Counted from the stretch's first letter, positions 1-10,245 are shown. The stretch is 64,000 nucleotides of DNA from Paenibacillus sp. (GCF_035645195.1 NZ_DASQNA010000022.1:175103-239102); one strand, 5' to 3'. The notes: generated from the letters alone by a model not told the origin. Program-made: numbers and translations.

Positions 1-9
1 AAATTTATG

Positions 10-38
10 TTGAAATAATGTTTCACGACTCCTATAAT
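10..38 (+). promoter_or_regulatory. SigA-type promoter with overlapping operator-like palindrome
   Basis: A -35 box TTGAAA (10-15) and a perfect -10 box TATAAT (33-38) are separated by 17 bp. A perfect inverted repeat, TGAAA-N5-TTTCA (11-25), overlaps the -35 box. RpiR-family regulators commonly bind short palindromes of this kind, so autorepression by the gene just downstream is a reasonable inference. No comparably strong promoter was seen before the following genes, so this may drive the whole cluster to about 10208. Confidence 0.7.
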
Positions 39-134
39 GGGGTCAACCGAATCTTTCGGAAGCGGTATCAACACTGACGGGATATGTCAGCATTGACTTT
101 CGAAAGGATGAAAATATTGAGGGGGGTGAAGAGT

Positions 135-983
135 TTGAACGGCGGGTTGGTCCGGTTAAGAGAACTCATAGATCAAGTGAATCCATCCGAGCGGAAAGTG
201 GCGGCGTACATTTTGGAACACCCACACGAGATGATCGAGCAGTCCGTCGCTCAGCTCGCGGCGAACAGCGGCGCCAGCCAAGCGGCGATCGTCAGGCTGT
301 GCAAATCGCTCGGCGTGAAGAGCTACCAGGAACTGAAGCTGAAGGTGGCCGGCGACCTGCAGGAGCAGCGGCAGAGCGAGGCGGACACGGGCTACCGGGA
401 CATCCGGCCGAACGACTCGATCGAAGCGATCATTAGGAACGTATCGGACAACAACATCCAATCGATTCGCGACACCGTCAAAATTCTCGACGCCGCAGCG
501 TTGGAGCGGGCGGTGGCCGCTCTAGACGGAGCGAAGCGCATCTTCTTCTTCGGCGTCGGCGCGTCGAATTTGATCGCGATGGACGCGCAGCAGAAGTTTC
601 TGCGCATCAACAAGACGAGTCTGTCGTTCCCGGATCCGCACGTGCAGCTGACGTCGGCGGTGACGATGACGCCGGAGGACGCGGCGGTCGGCATTTCGTA
701 TTCGGGCGAAACGAGGGAAATCGTGCGCGCGCTTTCGATCGCGAAGGAGCACGGCAGCCGGACGATCAGCATTACGAAGTACGGCGACAACGCCGTCAGC
801 CGGACGGCGGACATCCCGCTGTTCACCTCTTCGTCCGAGACGGAAATTCGCAGCGGCGCCATGGCGTCCCGGATTTCGCAGCTCAACGTCATCGATATTT
901 TGTACATCGGCGTGGCCAGTCGGAATTACGAGAAGTCGGTGCAGTACCTCGAAGAAAGCCGCCGGGCGATTCGGCAAGGGTAG
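135..983 (+). CDS. RpiR/MurR-family transcriptional regulator (HTH + SIS domain)
   Basis: This is a one-component regulator with an N-terminal RpiR-type helix-turn-helix (about residues 1-77, including the stretch SGASQAAIVRLCKSLGV) and a C-terminal SIS sugar-phosphate-binding domain (about 120-260, with GVGASNLIAMD and ISYSGETREIV). In-frame starts exist at 84, 108, 126 and 135. The TTG at 135 is preferred because GAGGGGGG lies about 9 bp upstream and the HTH begins right after it; the ATG at 108 has its purine run too close. In MurR the SIS domain senses MurNAc-6-phosphate. The downstream NamZ, NagZ and AnmK genes make that ligand plausible here, but the specificity is inferred from context. 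Confidence 0.9.
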   Translation: MNGGLVRLRELIDQVNPSERKVAAYILEHPHEMIEQSVAQLAANSGASQAAIVRLCKSLGVKSYQELKLKVAGDLQEQRQSEADTGYRDIRPNDSIEAIIRNVSDNNIQSIRDTVKILDAAALERAVAALDGAKRIFFFGVGASNLIAMDAQQKFLRINKTSLSFPDPHVQLTSAVTMTPEDAAVGISYSGETREIVRALSIAKEHGSRTISITKYGDNAVSRTADIPLFTSSSETEIRSGAMASRISQLNVIDILYIGVASRNYEKSVQYLEESRRAIRQG

Positions 984-1048
984 GCAAGCAGGGGAGAGAA
1001 CGAGCATTCGGAGAGCCGGATGCGACTACACTTGGGAGGAATGAAACG

Positions 1049-2464
1049 ATGAAGAAAATGATGTTCATGCTCATCGCGCTCATGACGGTCGTCACGACGG
1101 CCTGCAGCAGCGGCGGCGGCAACGCCGGCAACACCGGCAACGCCGGCACGGGCGGAGACGCGCCGTCGGAAGGCGCCGCTCCGGCGGAAACGGCCGCGCC
1201 GAAGGAAGATACGATCACGGTTTGGACGTATCCGGTGCACGCGACGTACGAGGACGATCTGAAGGAGCTCATCGCGGACTTCACGGCGGCGAACCCGCAC
1301 ATTAAGGTCGAGTACGAAATGCTCTCTTGGGCGGAAGGACCGAAAAAATTCGACGTGGCGCTCAACTCGGGCAACCCGCCGGATCTGTACTTCCACAGCG
1401 TCGACGGCCAGTACGTCGCTTCCGGTCTCGCGCTGCAGCTCGACGAATATCTGACGGACGAAATTAAGAACGACTACCTCCCGGGGACGCTGGAGCTCGG
1501 CCAAATCCAAGGCAAGCAATACGGTCTCCCGATTTACCAATACCAGTGGGCGTGGGGCGGCAACAAGCGCATCCTGGAAGAAGCAGGCATCGACTGGAAA
1601 AAGATTCAGCAGGAAGGCTGGACGTGGTCCGAGTTCCTCGAAGCGGCGAAGAAGCTCGGCAAGGATCTCCCGGACGGCGGGAAGCAGTACGCGCTCGTCA
1701 CGGACGGCAACGGCGCGAACAACGATTTCATCGAGCTCTTGTCGCGCAACAACGGCATCCCGGACGTGCTCGACAAAGACGGCAACTTCCAATTTAACGA
1801 CGAAAGAATCGTAGAAACGCTCCAATTCATCCAAACGATGCTGAACGAAGGCATCATGCCTCCGGAAACGGCGGCGCTCGACGCGAAGACGCGGACGGAG
1901 ATGTTCTATGCGGGTCAAGCGGCTATCATTTCTAAGGCGATTCCTTATTACGACGTAATTATTCAAAACCGCAACAACGACATCGACGCCGGCAAAATTC
2001 AAGGCGAGAAAATCGACTTCGTGCTGCTGCCGGTGCCGCACAACGACGACGCCCAGCCGCAGACGGTCATGGGCGGCGAAGGCTACGTGGCGTTCCGTCA
2101 GAAGAACGACAAAGGCGCCGAGCACGCGAAGAACACGTTCCTCGTCATGGAGGCGCTCAGCGGCGCGAAAGCGGGCAACTCCGCGAACGAGCTGTGCCTG
2201 CCGTTCGTCCGCCAGTCGCAAGCCGAGCTGTTCGCGGGCAAAGGCAAAGCGAACCCGGATAACCTCGCCGCGGCCGACGCGATGGCGGCGAACCGCGCCG
2301 AAGTCGTGGTGCTGAGCCTGGACGATGCGACGGCGGCGAAGATGAAGCAGTTCAAGGAACAAGTGCTGAAACCGAATATGCAGGCGCTGTACGCCAGCGA
2401 GAAGTCTCCGGAGGATATCGCGGAGGAGTTCAAATCGAGAGGGCAGAGCCTCTTCGGGCAGTAA
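1049..2464 (+). CDS. ABC transporter sugar-binding lipoprotein (CUT1 type)
   Basis: The 471-residue extracellular solute-binding protein (SBP family 1) has a lipoprotein signal peptide with the modified cysteine at residue 19 (TTAC|SS), then a Gly/Ala/Glu-rich linker and the binding fold from about residue 50 (DTITVWTYP). The start has a GGGAGGA ribosome site. It would deliver its ligand to the permeases encoded directly downstream (2569-4311). A hairpin follows the gene, as is common where binding protein is made in excess over permease. The ligand cannot be read from the sequence. The operon's muropeptide enzymes point to an amino sugar or MurNAc-containing saccharide. Confidence 0.93.
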   Translation: MKKMMFMLIALMTVVTTACSSGGGNAGNTGNAGTGGDAPSEGAAPAETAAPKEDTITVWTYPVHATYEDDLKELIADFTAANPHIKVEYEMLSWAEGPKKFDVALNSGNPPDLYFHSVDGQYVASGLALQLDEYLTDEIKNDYLPGTLELGQIQGKQYGLPIYQYQWAWGGNKRILEEAGIDWKKIQQEGWTWSEFLEAAKKLGKDLPDGGKQYALVTDGNGANNDFIELLSRNNGIPDVLDKDGNFQFNDERIVETLQFIQTMLNEGIMPPETAALDAKTRTEMFYAGQAAIISKAIPYYDVIIQNRNNDIDAGKIQGEKIDFVLLPVPHNDDAQPQTVMGGEGYVAFRQKNDKGAEHAKNTFLVMEALSGAKAGNSANELCLPFVRQSQAELFAGKGKANPDNLAAADAMAANRAEVVVLSLDDATAAKMKQFKEQVLKPNMQALYASEKSPEDIAEEFKSRGQSLFGQ

Positions 2465-2475
2465 TCGTTTCCGAC

Positions 2476-2520
2476 GGGAAGCGTGTGCGATCCTGACACG
2501 GGTCCGCGCTTCCCTTTCTT
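2476..2520 (+). terminator. Intra-operon attenuator hairpin after binding protein
   Basis: An 8-bp perfect stem GGGAAGCG (2476-2483) / CGCTTCCC (2507-2514) is followed by TTTCTT. It lies in the 104-bp gap between the binding-protein and permease genes. It would act as a partial terminator or 3' mRNA stabiliser raising binding protein over permease. Confidence 0.65.
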
Positions 2521-2568
2521 GTCTGGCCTTAGCGTGCCGGCAAGCAGCAAGCCGAGGGGGAGTTCATC

Positions 2569-3459
2569 ATGCAACAAGCGAAATGGACCCGGTTCATCCG
2601 GGACTACGGTTGGGCGTATTTGTTTATTTTGGCGCCGGTGCTGCTGTTCGTGACGTTTACGCTGTACCCGGTGTTATCCGCGTTTCTTATGAGCTTTCAG
2701 CAGTACAACATTATGAATTCGACGTGGATCGGTCTCGACAATTACGAGCGCATGATTTCCGATTCGATCTTCTGGAAATCGATGCGCAACACGGTCATTT
2801 TCACGGTCGCCACGGTGCCCGTCAACATCGTCATTACGTTCGTGCTCGCTTACTTCATCTATCGCATGCGGCAATCGGCCCAAACGTTCTTCAAAGCGGT
2901 GCTGTACTTGCCTACGGTCGCCTCGGGCGTGACGATTTCGATCGTCTGGCTCGCGATTTTCGACCCGACGCAGGGCGGGCTGCTCAACCAGCTGCTGGCT
3001 TGGTTCGGCTTCGACCCGGTCATCTGGCTCGGGAAATCGAAGACCGCGCTGTTCTCGCTCATTCTCATGAACTGGCTCGGCTCCCACGGAGCGGGCATCA
3101 TCCTGTACCTGGCCGCGATGGGCGGCATTCCGAAGTCGCTGTACGAAGCGGCCGACATCGACCACGCGAGCGGGTGGACCCAGTTTACGAAAATTACGTG
3201 GCCGCTGCTGAAGCCGACCACCTTATATTTGCTCGTTACGGGCGTCATCACGTCGTTCCAGGTGTTTATCGCTGTCTATTTGATGACGCAGGGCGGCCCG
3301 AACTTCGCTACGTCGACGATCGCGTACTTGATCTACGATACCGCGTTCAAGTTTTATGATTTCGGTCTCGCTTCCGCGCAGTCGTTCGTGCTCGCCGGGC
3401 TGATCATTATCGTATCGGTCATCCAGTTCAAAGCGTTCTCGAGCGATATCGAGTATTAA
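2569..3459 (+). CDS. Sugar ABC transporter permease (MalF/UgpA-like)
   Basis: The 296-residue membrane protein has six predicted transmembrane segments. It carries the EAA loop (EAADIDHASGWTQFTKITWPLLKP region, about 204-225) that docks the ATPase. The first segment is YLFILAPVLLFVTFTLYPV. It is one half of the CUT1 channel. The GGGGGAG ribosome site lies 8 bp before the ATG, and the second permease begins 12 bp after the stop, so translation is probably coupled. Confidence 0.93.
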   Translation: MQQAKWTRFIRDYGWAYLFILAPVLLFVTFTLYPVLSAFLMSFQQYNIMNSTWIGLDNYERMISDSIFWKSMRNTVIFTVATVPVNIVITFVLAYFIYRMRQSAQTFFKAVLYLPTVASGVTISIVWLAIFDPTQGGLLNQLLAWFGFDPVIWLGKSKTALFSLILMNWLGSHGAGIILYLAAMGGIPKSLYEAADIDHASGWTQFTKITWPLLKPTTLYLLVTGVITSFQVFIAVYLMTQGGPNFATSTIAYLIYDTAFKFYDFGLASAQSFVLAGLIIIVSVIQFKAFSSDIEY

Positions 3460-3471
3460 GGAGGGGACACG

Positions 3472-4311
3472 ATGCAATCGTATTCGCGATCGAAGATGTT
3501 GTTGCTTGCCTTGGCTGTCGTGACCCTCGGCTTCTGGGTGGTCATTACGGTCGTTCCGCTGTATTGGATGTTGATCGGTTCGTTCCAGGACAGCTCTATG
3601 TCCGCGACGTTCAGGCCGCAAATGTGGCCGGCCCAATGGTCCGTCGCTCCGTACGAACGCTTTTTCGATAAAACGCAGGCGTGGCGCTGGCTGTTCAACT
3701 CGTTCCTCGTCTCCAGCATCTTGACCGTGTCGAACGTGCTGCTCGCTTCGCTGGCCGGCTACGCGTTCGCGAAGCTGAAGTTTCCCGGACGGAACGGCAT
3801 CTTCTGGATGCTGCTCATGACGATGATGATTCCGGCGCAGGTGACGCTCATTCCGCTGTACATTCTCGTCATCAACGTGTTCGACCTCGGCAACACGTAT
3901 CTGGCGATCGTGCTGCCGACGCTCGTCAGCGTCGGGAACATCTTCTTGATGAAGCAATACATGTCCACCCTGCCTTCGTCGCTTATCGCCGCGGCGCGCA
4001 TCGACGCCTGCAGCGAATTCGGCATCTTCTGGCGCGTCATCCTGCCGATGGCGAAGCCGGGGCTCGCGGTGCTCGCCATCTTCACGTTCGTCGCGTCGTG
4101 GAACGATTTCTTCTGGCCGCTGCTCGTGACGAACTCGGACAGCATGCGCACGATCCAGATCGGCCTCGCGTCGTTCGTATTCTCGGAATCGACCGACTTC
4201 GGCGCCATCATGGCGGGGGCGACGATCGGCGCGCTGCCGATGATCATTTTGTTTTTCTCGCTGCAAAAGTACTTCCTGCAAGGCATTACGATCGGTGCGG
4301 TGAAAGGATAG
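3472..4311 (+). CDS. Sugar ABC transporter permease (MalG/UgpE-like)
   Basis: The 279-residue second CUT1 permease has six predicted transmembrane helices and a C-terminal EAA-type loop (AAARIDACSEFGIFWRVILPMAKP region). It ends in the typical 'QKYFLQGITIGAVKG' tail of MalG-like permeases. GGAGGGG precedes the ATG. It partners the 2569-3459 permease, and its ATPase gene starts 12 bp downstream. This is a complete importer, unlike the second sugar system in the window. Confidence 0.93.
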   Translation: MQSYSRSKMLLLALAVVTLGFWVVITVVPLYWMLIGSFQDSSMSATFRPQMWPAQWSVAPYERFFDKTQAWRWLFNSFLVSSILTVSNVLLASLAGYAFAKLKFPGRNGIFWMLLMTMMIPAQVTLIPLYILVINVFDLGNTYLAIVLPTLVSVGNIFLMKQYMSTLPSSLIAAARIDACSEFGIFWRVILPMAKPGLAVLAIFTFVASWNDFFWPLLVTNSDSMRTIQIGLASFVFSESTDFGAIMAGATIGALPMIILFFSLQKYFLQGITIGAVKG

Positions 4312-4323
4312 GGGGACGGGGAA

Positions 4324-5430
<1,107 letters not shown>

Positions 5431-5498
5431 CCGCCGGGCGCGCGGCTTGCCGCGATTCGCGGCCGGAAGGGCCAAATGGCTTTAGGAGGAGGATGGAC

Positions 5499-6188
5499 AT
5501 GAGCAAACGGGGAGGGCTCGGCGAGGTGTTGGTGCGGACCGGCCGGGATTTGTACCACGAGATCGTCCGGGTGGCGGGCTACAGCCTGCTCAGCTCGGCG
5601 GTGCTGCTGCCGCTCTTATTCTTCGTACCGACGACGATCGCGCTGGCGCTGCTGCCGGCGCTGTACGCGCCGCTCGTGTACGGCGTCATCGCCGCGTTCC
5701 ACCGCCGGGCGGAAGGGAAGCCGTGGGGCGTGAGGACGGTGCTCGCCGAGGCGGCGCGCGGCTTCGGGCCCGCGGCCGTGTTCGGGCTGCTGCTGGCGGC
5801 GCTCGCCGGCATTCTCGTCTCGTCGTGGTGGTATTACGGCGGACAGGACGGCGTGCTGCCGCTGACGCTCGCCGTGTTTCAGACGTATTTCGTCGCGATG
5901 GCGCTCGTCAGCCAGTTTTACACGCTGCCGTTAGTCATTAGCGGCCGCTGCGGGGTGTTCCGGGCGATGGGCGAGAGCGCGAAGCTGTTTTTCCGGCATC
6001 CGGGGTATACGGTCGGCGCGTTCCTGCAGTTCGTCGTCGTGACGATCGCGCTGCTGGCGACGCTCGTCGGCTTCGGCGTGTTGTGGGCGGGGACGATCGG
6101 CTTGTTCCTGCAGAAAGCGGCGGCGAACGTGCTGGAGCCGGAGGACGAAGGCGCGGCGCAGGAGGAGACGACATGCCTAGGGTCGTAA
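5499..6188 (+). CDS. Integral membrane protein, possibly DUF624/YesL-like
   Basis: The 229-residue protein has about five or six hydrophobic helices, for example VAGYSLLSSAVLLPLLFF near the N terminus and FLQFVVVTIALLATLVGFGV near the C terminus, and a short acidic tail. The layout resembles YesL-like DUF624 proteins that accompany sugar importers, but the similarity is weak and no function can be given. An ATG at 5493 abuts the AGGAGGAGG sequence, so the ATG at 5499 with a 6-7 bp spacer is the better start. The 3' end overlaps namZ by 16 bp, so it belongs to the same operon. Confidence 0.8.
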   Translation: MSKRGGLGEVLVRTGRDLYHEIVRVAGYSLLSSAVLLPLLFFVPTTIALALLPALYAPLVYGVIAAFHRRAEGKPWGVRTVLAEAARGFGPAAVFGLLLAALAGILVSSWWYYGGQDGVLPLTLAVFQTYFVAMALVSQFYTLPLVISGRCGVFRAMGESAKLFFRHPGYTVGAFLQFVVVTIALLATLVGFGVLWAGTIGLFLQKAAANVLEPEDEGAAQEETTCLGS

Positions 6189-7336
6189 CGGGTCTTGCGC
6201 GGCTGGCGCGGGACGGGGATCGTCGGTTGGCCGGGAAGCGCGTGGGGCTCATTACGAACCCGACGGGCGTAACAGCCGAGCTCCGCACGGCGGTCGACGT
6301 CTGCCGCGAGCTGCCGGGCGTCCGGCTGACCGCGCTGTTCGCGTGCGAGCATGGCCTCAACGGCGAACGGCAGGCGGGCGTTCGGTTCGAGGACGGCGTA
6401 CATCCGGCGCTGGGCATTCCGGTTTACAGCTTGTACGGGCCGCGCAAAGCGCCGGACGCCGCGACGCTCGCGGACGTCGATGCGGTGCTGTTCGACATGC
6501 AAGATTTGGGACTGCGGTTTTATACGTACGGCTCTACCTTGGTGTACGTCATGAGAGCGTGCGCGGAGCATGGCGTTCCGCTGTTCGTGCTCGACCGGCC
6601 GAACCCGCTCGGCGGGCTGCGGGTCGAGGGCGGGCTGCTTCGGCCCGGGTTCGAATCGATGGTCGGCGCGTGGCCGATGCCGGTGAAGACGGGCATGACG
6701 ATCGGGGAGACGGCGCTGATGGCGAACGACGCGCTCGGGATCGGCTGCGACGTCCGCGTCGTGCCGATGGAGGGCTGGCCGCGCGCGATGGAGTTTCCGG
6801 AGACGGGACTCCCGTGGATGCTGCCTTCCCCGAATATTCCGACGATCGAAACGGCCCGCGCGTACGCGGGCACTTGTTTTTTCGAGGGCACGAACGTCTC
6901 GGAGGGGCGCGGAACGACGCGTCCGTTCGAATGGATCGGCGCGCCGTGGTTCGACGGACGGAAGGTCGCTGACGCGATGAACGCGCTGCGGCTGCCGGGC
7001 GTCCGGTTCCACCCGGTCTATGCGACGCCGACGTTCTCGAAGCATGCGGGCGAGCTGTGCGGGGGCGTTCGGCTGTTCGTGACGGAGCCGGCGGCGTACG
7101 AGGCGGTGCGCACCGGATTGACGCTTCTCCACACGGTCGCGCGGCTTCATCCGGACGCGTTCGCGTGGCTGCCGCCGTTCCGGGACGGGATGCGGCCGTT
7201 CATCGACCTGCTCGCGGGCGGGGAGGACGTTCGGCTGTCCGTCGCGGAGGAAGCAGGGCTGCATCGCGTGCTGGAAGCGTGGGCGCGGGACGCGGACATA
7301 TGGACGGAGCGGCGGAAGCCGTTTTTATTGTATTGA
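6173..7336 (+). CDS. namZ: Exo-beta-N-acetylmuramidase NamZ-like (DUF1343/YbbC)
   Basis: The 387-residue protein is a full-length DUF1343 member, the family of B. subtilis NamZ (YbbC), which removes MurNAc from non-reducing ends of peptidoglycan glycan fragments. Characteristic stretches are GLITNPTGVT (about residues 25-34), FACEHGLNGERQAG, FDMQDLGLRFYTY, DRPNPLGG and FEGTNVSEGRGTTRPFE. The chosen ATG follows GGAGGAG by 5 bp. A longer in-frame extension upstream lies inside the preceding gene and looks non-coding. No signal peptide is visible, whereas the B. subtilis enzyme is secreted, so a cytoplasmic role on imported fragments is inferred. Confidence 0.9.
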   Translation: MPRVVTGLARLARDGDRRLAGKRVGLITNPTGVTAELRTAVDVCRELPGVRLTALFACEHGLNGERQAGVRFEDGVHPALGIPVYSLYGPRKAPDAATLADVDAVLFDMQDLGLRFYTYGSTLVYVMRACAEHGVPLFVLDRPNPLGGLRVEGGLLRPGFESMVGAWPMPVKTGMTIGETALMANDALGIGCDVRVVPMEGWPRAMEFPETGLPWMLPSPNIPTIETARAYAGTCFFEGTNVSEGRGTTRPFEWIGAPWFDGRKVADAMNALRLPGVRFHPVYATPTFSKHAGELCGGVRLFVTEPAAYEAVRTGLTLLHTVARLHPDAFAWLPPFRDGMRPFIDLLAGGEDVRLSVAEEAGLHRVLEAWARDADIWTERRKPFLLY

Positions 7337-7371
7337 GGGATCGGATTCGGGCGTTAGAGGAGTTGGGGGAT

Positions 7372-9021
7372 ATGAAACGAGTCAACGCGGAGACGCTGCT
7401 GTCGGGCATGACGCTGCGGGATAAGATCGGGCAGCTGCTGCTCGTCGGCTTCCACGGGACGGACGTGACCGACGAGCTGCGCTCGCTCATCGCCGAGGCG
7501 CGGGTCGGCGGCGTCATTTTGTTCGCGCGCAACGTCGAGTCGCCTGCACAGGTGGCGCGGCTGACGGCGTCGCTGCAGCGCATCGCCGAAGAAGCGGGCT
7601 TGCCGCCGCTGTGGATCTCGATCGATCAAGAAGGGGGCATGGTGGCGCGGTTGACGGAAGGCGTCGCCCTCATGCCCGGAGGAATGGCGCTCGGCGCGAC
7701 GGGCGATCCGTCGTGCGCGTACGAGGCGGCGTACGTCTCCGGGAAGGAGCTGCGCGCGCTCGGCATCAACATGAACTACGCGCCGGTGCTCGATGTGAAC
7801 AACAACGCGGCGAATCCGGTCATCGGCGTGCGCTCGTACGGCGAAGATCCGGAGCGCGTCGCGGCGTTCGGCGTCCAGGCGATCCGCGGGTACGCGGACG
7901 CGGGCGTCGCGGCGACGGCGAAGCATTTCCCCGGGCACGGGGACACGAGCGTCGATTCGCACCTCGCCTTGCCCGTCGTCGGCCACGACCGGGAGCGGCT
8001 CGAGCGCGTCGAGCTCGCGCCGTTCCGGCGGGCGATCGAGGAAGGCGTCGACTTGATCATGACCGCGCATATCCACTTCCCCGCGATCGAGCCGAACGGC
8101 CTGCCGGCGACGCTGTCGCCCGCGGCGCTGACGGGCCTCCTGCGCGAGGAGCTTGGCTATGAGGGCGTCATCACGACCGATTGCATGGAAATGAAGGCGA
8201 TCGCCGACACGTACGGCACCGTGGAAGCGTCGGTGCTCGCCGTCGCGGCGGGGGCGGATCAAGTGCTGATCAGCCATACGGAGTCGCTGCAGCGCGGGGC
8301 GCTTGCGGCGATCGAGGCGGCGGTCGCGAGCGGCCGGCTCCGCGCGGAGGCGATCGAGGCGTCGGCGCTGCGCTCGCTCCGGCTGAAGCTGGCGCGGGGG
8401 CTGTGGGCGCCGGCGGCGGCGCCGCTCGCGGACGTCGGCTGCGCGGCGCACCTGGACAGCGCGCGCCGCATCAGCGAGCGGAGCGTCACGCTCGTGCGCT
8501 GCGCGCGCGAGGCGCTGCCGCTTCGGCGCGGGCCGACGCTCGCCGTCACCGTCGCCGGCGGCGCGCTCACGATCGCCGACGAGTCGGTGCAGCCGTCCGT
8601 CACCCTCGGCTCGGCGCTACGCGCGCTCGGGCTCGAGGACTGCCGCGACGTCGTCGTCGAGACGTCGCCGTCCGACGAGAGCATCGCGCGGGCGGTCGCG
8701 GCGGCGCGCGAGGGCGGCTGGTCGCAGCTCGTCGTCGGCGTCTATAATGCCGCGTTCCATCCGGCGCAGGCGCGGCTCGTGCGCGGGCTGCGGGAGGCGG
8801 CGGCTTCGGCGGCCGTTCCGCTCGTCGTCGTCGCGCTGCGCAACCCGTACGACCTGGCGCTGTTCCCGGACGCCGACGCGCTCGTCGCGGCGTACGAGAA
8901 CCGCCCGCTGTCGCTCGCGAGCGCCGCGAAGGCGCTGCTCGGCCTGACGCCGTTCCGCGGCGCGCTGCCGGCGGCGATCAGCGAAGCGTACCCGGCCGGC
9001 TGGAGGTGGGGCGGCGCATGA
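7372..9021 (+). CDS. nagZ: Beta-N-acetylglucosaminidase NagZ-like (GH3)
   Basis: The 549-residue GH3 enzyme contains the NagZ signature KHFPGHGDTSVDSH at residues 184-197, where the Asp195/His197 pair forms the unusual acid/base dyad. The probable nucleophile is Asp270 in VITTDCMEM. A C-terminal second domain follows from about residue 355, as in YbbD-type Gram-positive NagZ. The ATG at 7372 follows GTTGGGGGAT; the open frame extends further upstream but that part overlaps namZ and is rejected. No signal peptide is seen. It would release GlcNAc from disaccharides or muropeptides after NamZ action. The stop overlaps the anmK start (ATGA). Confidence 0.92.
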   Translation: MKRVNAETLLSGMTLRDKIGQLLLVGFHGTDVTDELRSLIAEARVGGVILFARNVESPAQVARLTASLQRIAEEAGLPPLWISIDQEGGMVARLTEGVALMPGGMALGATGDPSCAYEAAYVSGKELRALGINMNYAPVLDVNNNAANPVIGVRSYGEDPERVAAFGVQAIRGYADAGVAATAKHFPGHGDTSVDSHLALPVVGHDRERLERVELAPFRRAIEEGVDLIMTAHIHFPAIEPNGLPATLSPAALTGLLREELGYEGVITTDCMEMKAIADTYGTVEASVLAVAAGADQVLISHTESLQRGALAAIEAAVASGRLRAEAIEASALRSLRLKLARGLWAPAAAPLADVGCAAHLDSARRISERSVTLVRCAREALPLRRGPTLAVTVAGGALTIADESVQPSVTLGSALRALGLEDCRDVVVETSPSDESIARAVAAAREGGWSQLVVGVYNAAFHPAQARLVRGLREAAASAAVPLVVVALRNPYDLALFPDADALVAAYENRPLSLASAAKALLGLTPFRGALPAAISEAYPAGWRWGGA

Positions 9022-10208
9022 TCGAAGCATATGTTGCGAAGCGCTCCCGCCTCGTCGTCGGCCTCATGTCCGGCACGTCGCTCGACGGCATCGACGCGGC
9101 GATCGTGCGCATCGAGGGCAGCGGCGCCGCCACGAAGGCGGAGCTCGTCGGCTTCTCGAGCCGGCCGTACGACGCCGCGCTGCGGGAGCGGCTGAAGGAG
9201 CTGTGCTCCGTCGAGCGGTCCGACGTCGCTGCGCTGTGCGGGATGAATTTTTACCTCGCCGAGACGTTCGCGGACGCCGCGCTGGCCGCGGTCGCCGAGG
9301 CGGGACTCGCGATGGCGGACATCGACCTCGTCGCGTCGCACGGGCAGACGGTGTGGCACATCCCGGCGGCGGCGCCGGATGACCCGTTCGTCCCGCGCTC
9401 GACGCTGCAGATCGGCGACCTGTCCGTGCTCGCGAAGCGGACCGGCGCGCTCGTCGTCGGCGATTTCCGCCCGGCGGACATGGCCGTCGGCGGGCAGGGC
9501 GCGCCGCTGACGCCGTACGGCGATTATTTGCTGTTCCGCAGCGAGACGGAGGGCCGGCTCGTGCAGAACGTCGGCGGCATCGGCAACTGCGCCGCCATCC
9601 CGGCGAACGCGCGGCCGGAGGACGTGTTCGCGTTCGACACCGGCCCCGGCAACATGGTCATCGACCAGACCGTCGTGAGTCTGACCGGCGGGGCGCGGAC
9701 GTATGACGACGGCGGCGCTTGGGCGGCCGAGGGCCGCGCCGACGACGCGCTCGTCGACGAACTGCTGCGGCATCCGTACTTCGAGCTGCCGCCGCCGAAA
9801 ACGACCGGCCGCGAGCTGTTCGGCAAGGCGTATACCGAGGCGTTCCTCGCCCGGGCGCGGGAGCGCGGCCTCGCGGACGCCGACATCGTCGCCACGGCGA
9901 CGGCGTTCACGGCGCGCTCGATCGCGCACGCGTACCGCCGCGACGTGTTCCCGCGCTGCGCCGTCGGCGAAGTGATCGTGACGGGCGGCGGGGCGCACAA
10001 CCGGACGCTGCTGCGCATGCTATCGGAGCTGCTGCCGGCGCAGCGCGTCACGAATTCGCAGGCGCTCGGCTTCAACGACGACGCGAAGGAGGCGCTCATC
10101 TTCGCCGTCCTCGGCAACGACTTCATGCACGCGGTCGCCAACAATTTGCCGTCGGCGACGGGCGCCGCCCGGCCGACCGTCATGGGCAAGCTGGCGCTGC
10201 CTTGGTGA
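9018..10208 (+). CDS. anmK: Anhydro-N-acetylmuramic acid kinase (AnmK)
   Basis: The 396-residue sugar kinase of the ASKHA fold has the AnmK N-terminal phosphate loop GLMSGTSLDGIDAA. Further conserved stretches are ASHGQTVWH, LQIGDLSVLA, GDFRPADMAVGGQGAPL, VQNVGGIGN, FDTGPGNMVID and VTGGGAHN. AnmK opens 1,6-anhydroMurNAc and phosphorylates it to MurNAc-6-phosphate, the MurQ substrate and MurR effector. The ATG overlaps the nagZ stop by 4 bp, with GGAGGTGGGG upstream. A MurQ etherase gene is not in the window; it may lie before position 1 or elsewhere. The family assignment is secure; the natural source of anhydro sugar in this cell is unclear. Confidence 0.95.
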   Translation: MIEAYVAKRSRLVVGLMSGTSLDGIDAAIVRIEGSGAATKAELVGFSSRPYDAALRERLKELCSVERSDVAALCGMNFYLAETFADAALAAVAEAGLAMADIDLVASHGQTVWHIPAAAPDDPFVPRSTLQIGDLSVLAKRTGALVVGDFRPADMAVGGQGAPLTPYGDYLLFRSETEGRLVQNVGGIGNCAAIPANARPEDVFAFDTGPGNMVIDQTVVSLTGGARTYDDGGAWAAEGRADDALVDELLRHPYFELPPPKTTGRELFGKAYTEAFLARARERGLADADIVATATAFTARSIAHAYRRDVFPRCAVGEVIVTGGGAHNRTLLRMLSELLPAQRVTNSQALGFNDDAKEALIFAVLGNDFMHAVANNLPSATGAARPTVMGKLALPW

Positions 10209-10215
10209 GCGCGAA

Positions 10216-10245
10216 TTGACCGGGACAAAATGTATCGTTCATAAT
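10216..10245 (+). promoter_or_regulatory. Predicted SigA promoter for comB-like gene
   Basis: TTGACC (10216-10221) and CATAAT (10240-10245) are spaced by 18 bp, directly after the anmK stop and 31 bp before the next start codon. This separates the next gene from the muropeptide operon. Confidence 0.65.

Noticed and set aside
7057..7371. N-terminal extension of NagZ
   Set aside because: It overlaps the NamZ coding region in another frame and has Arg/Gly-rich shadow composition.
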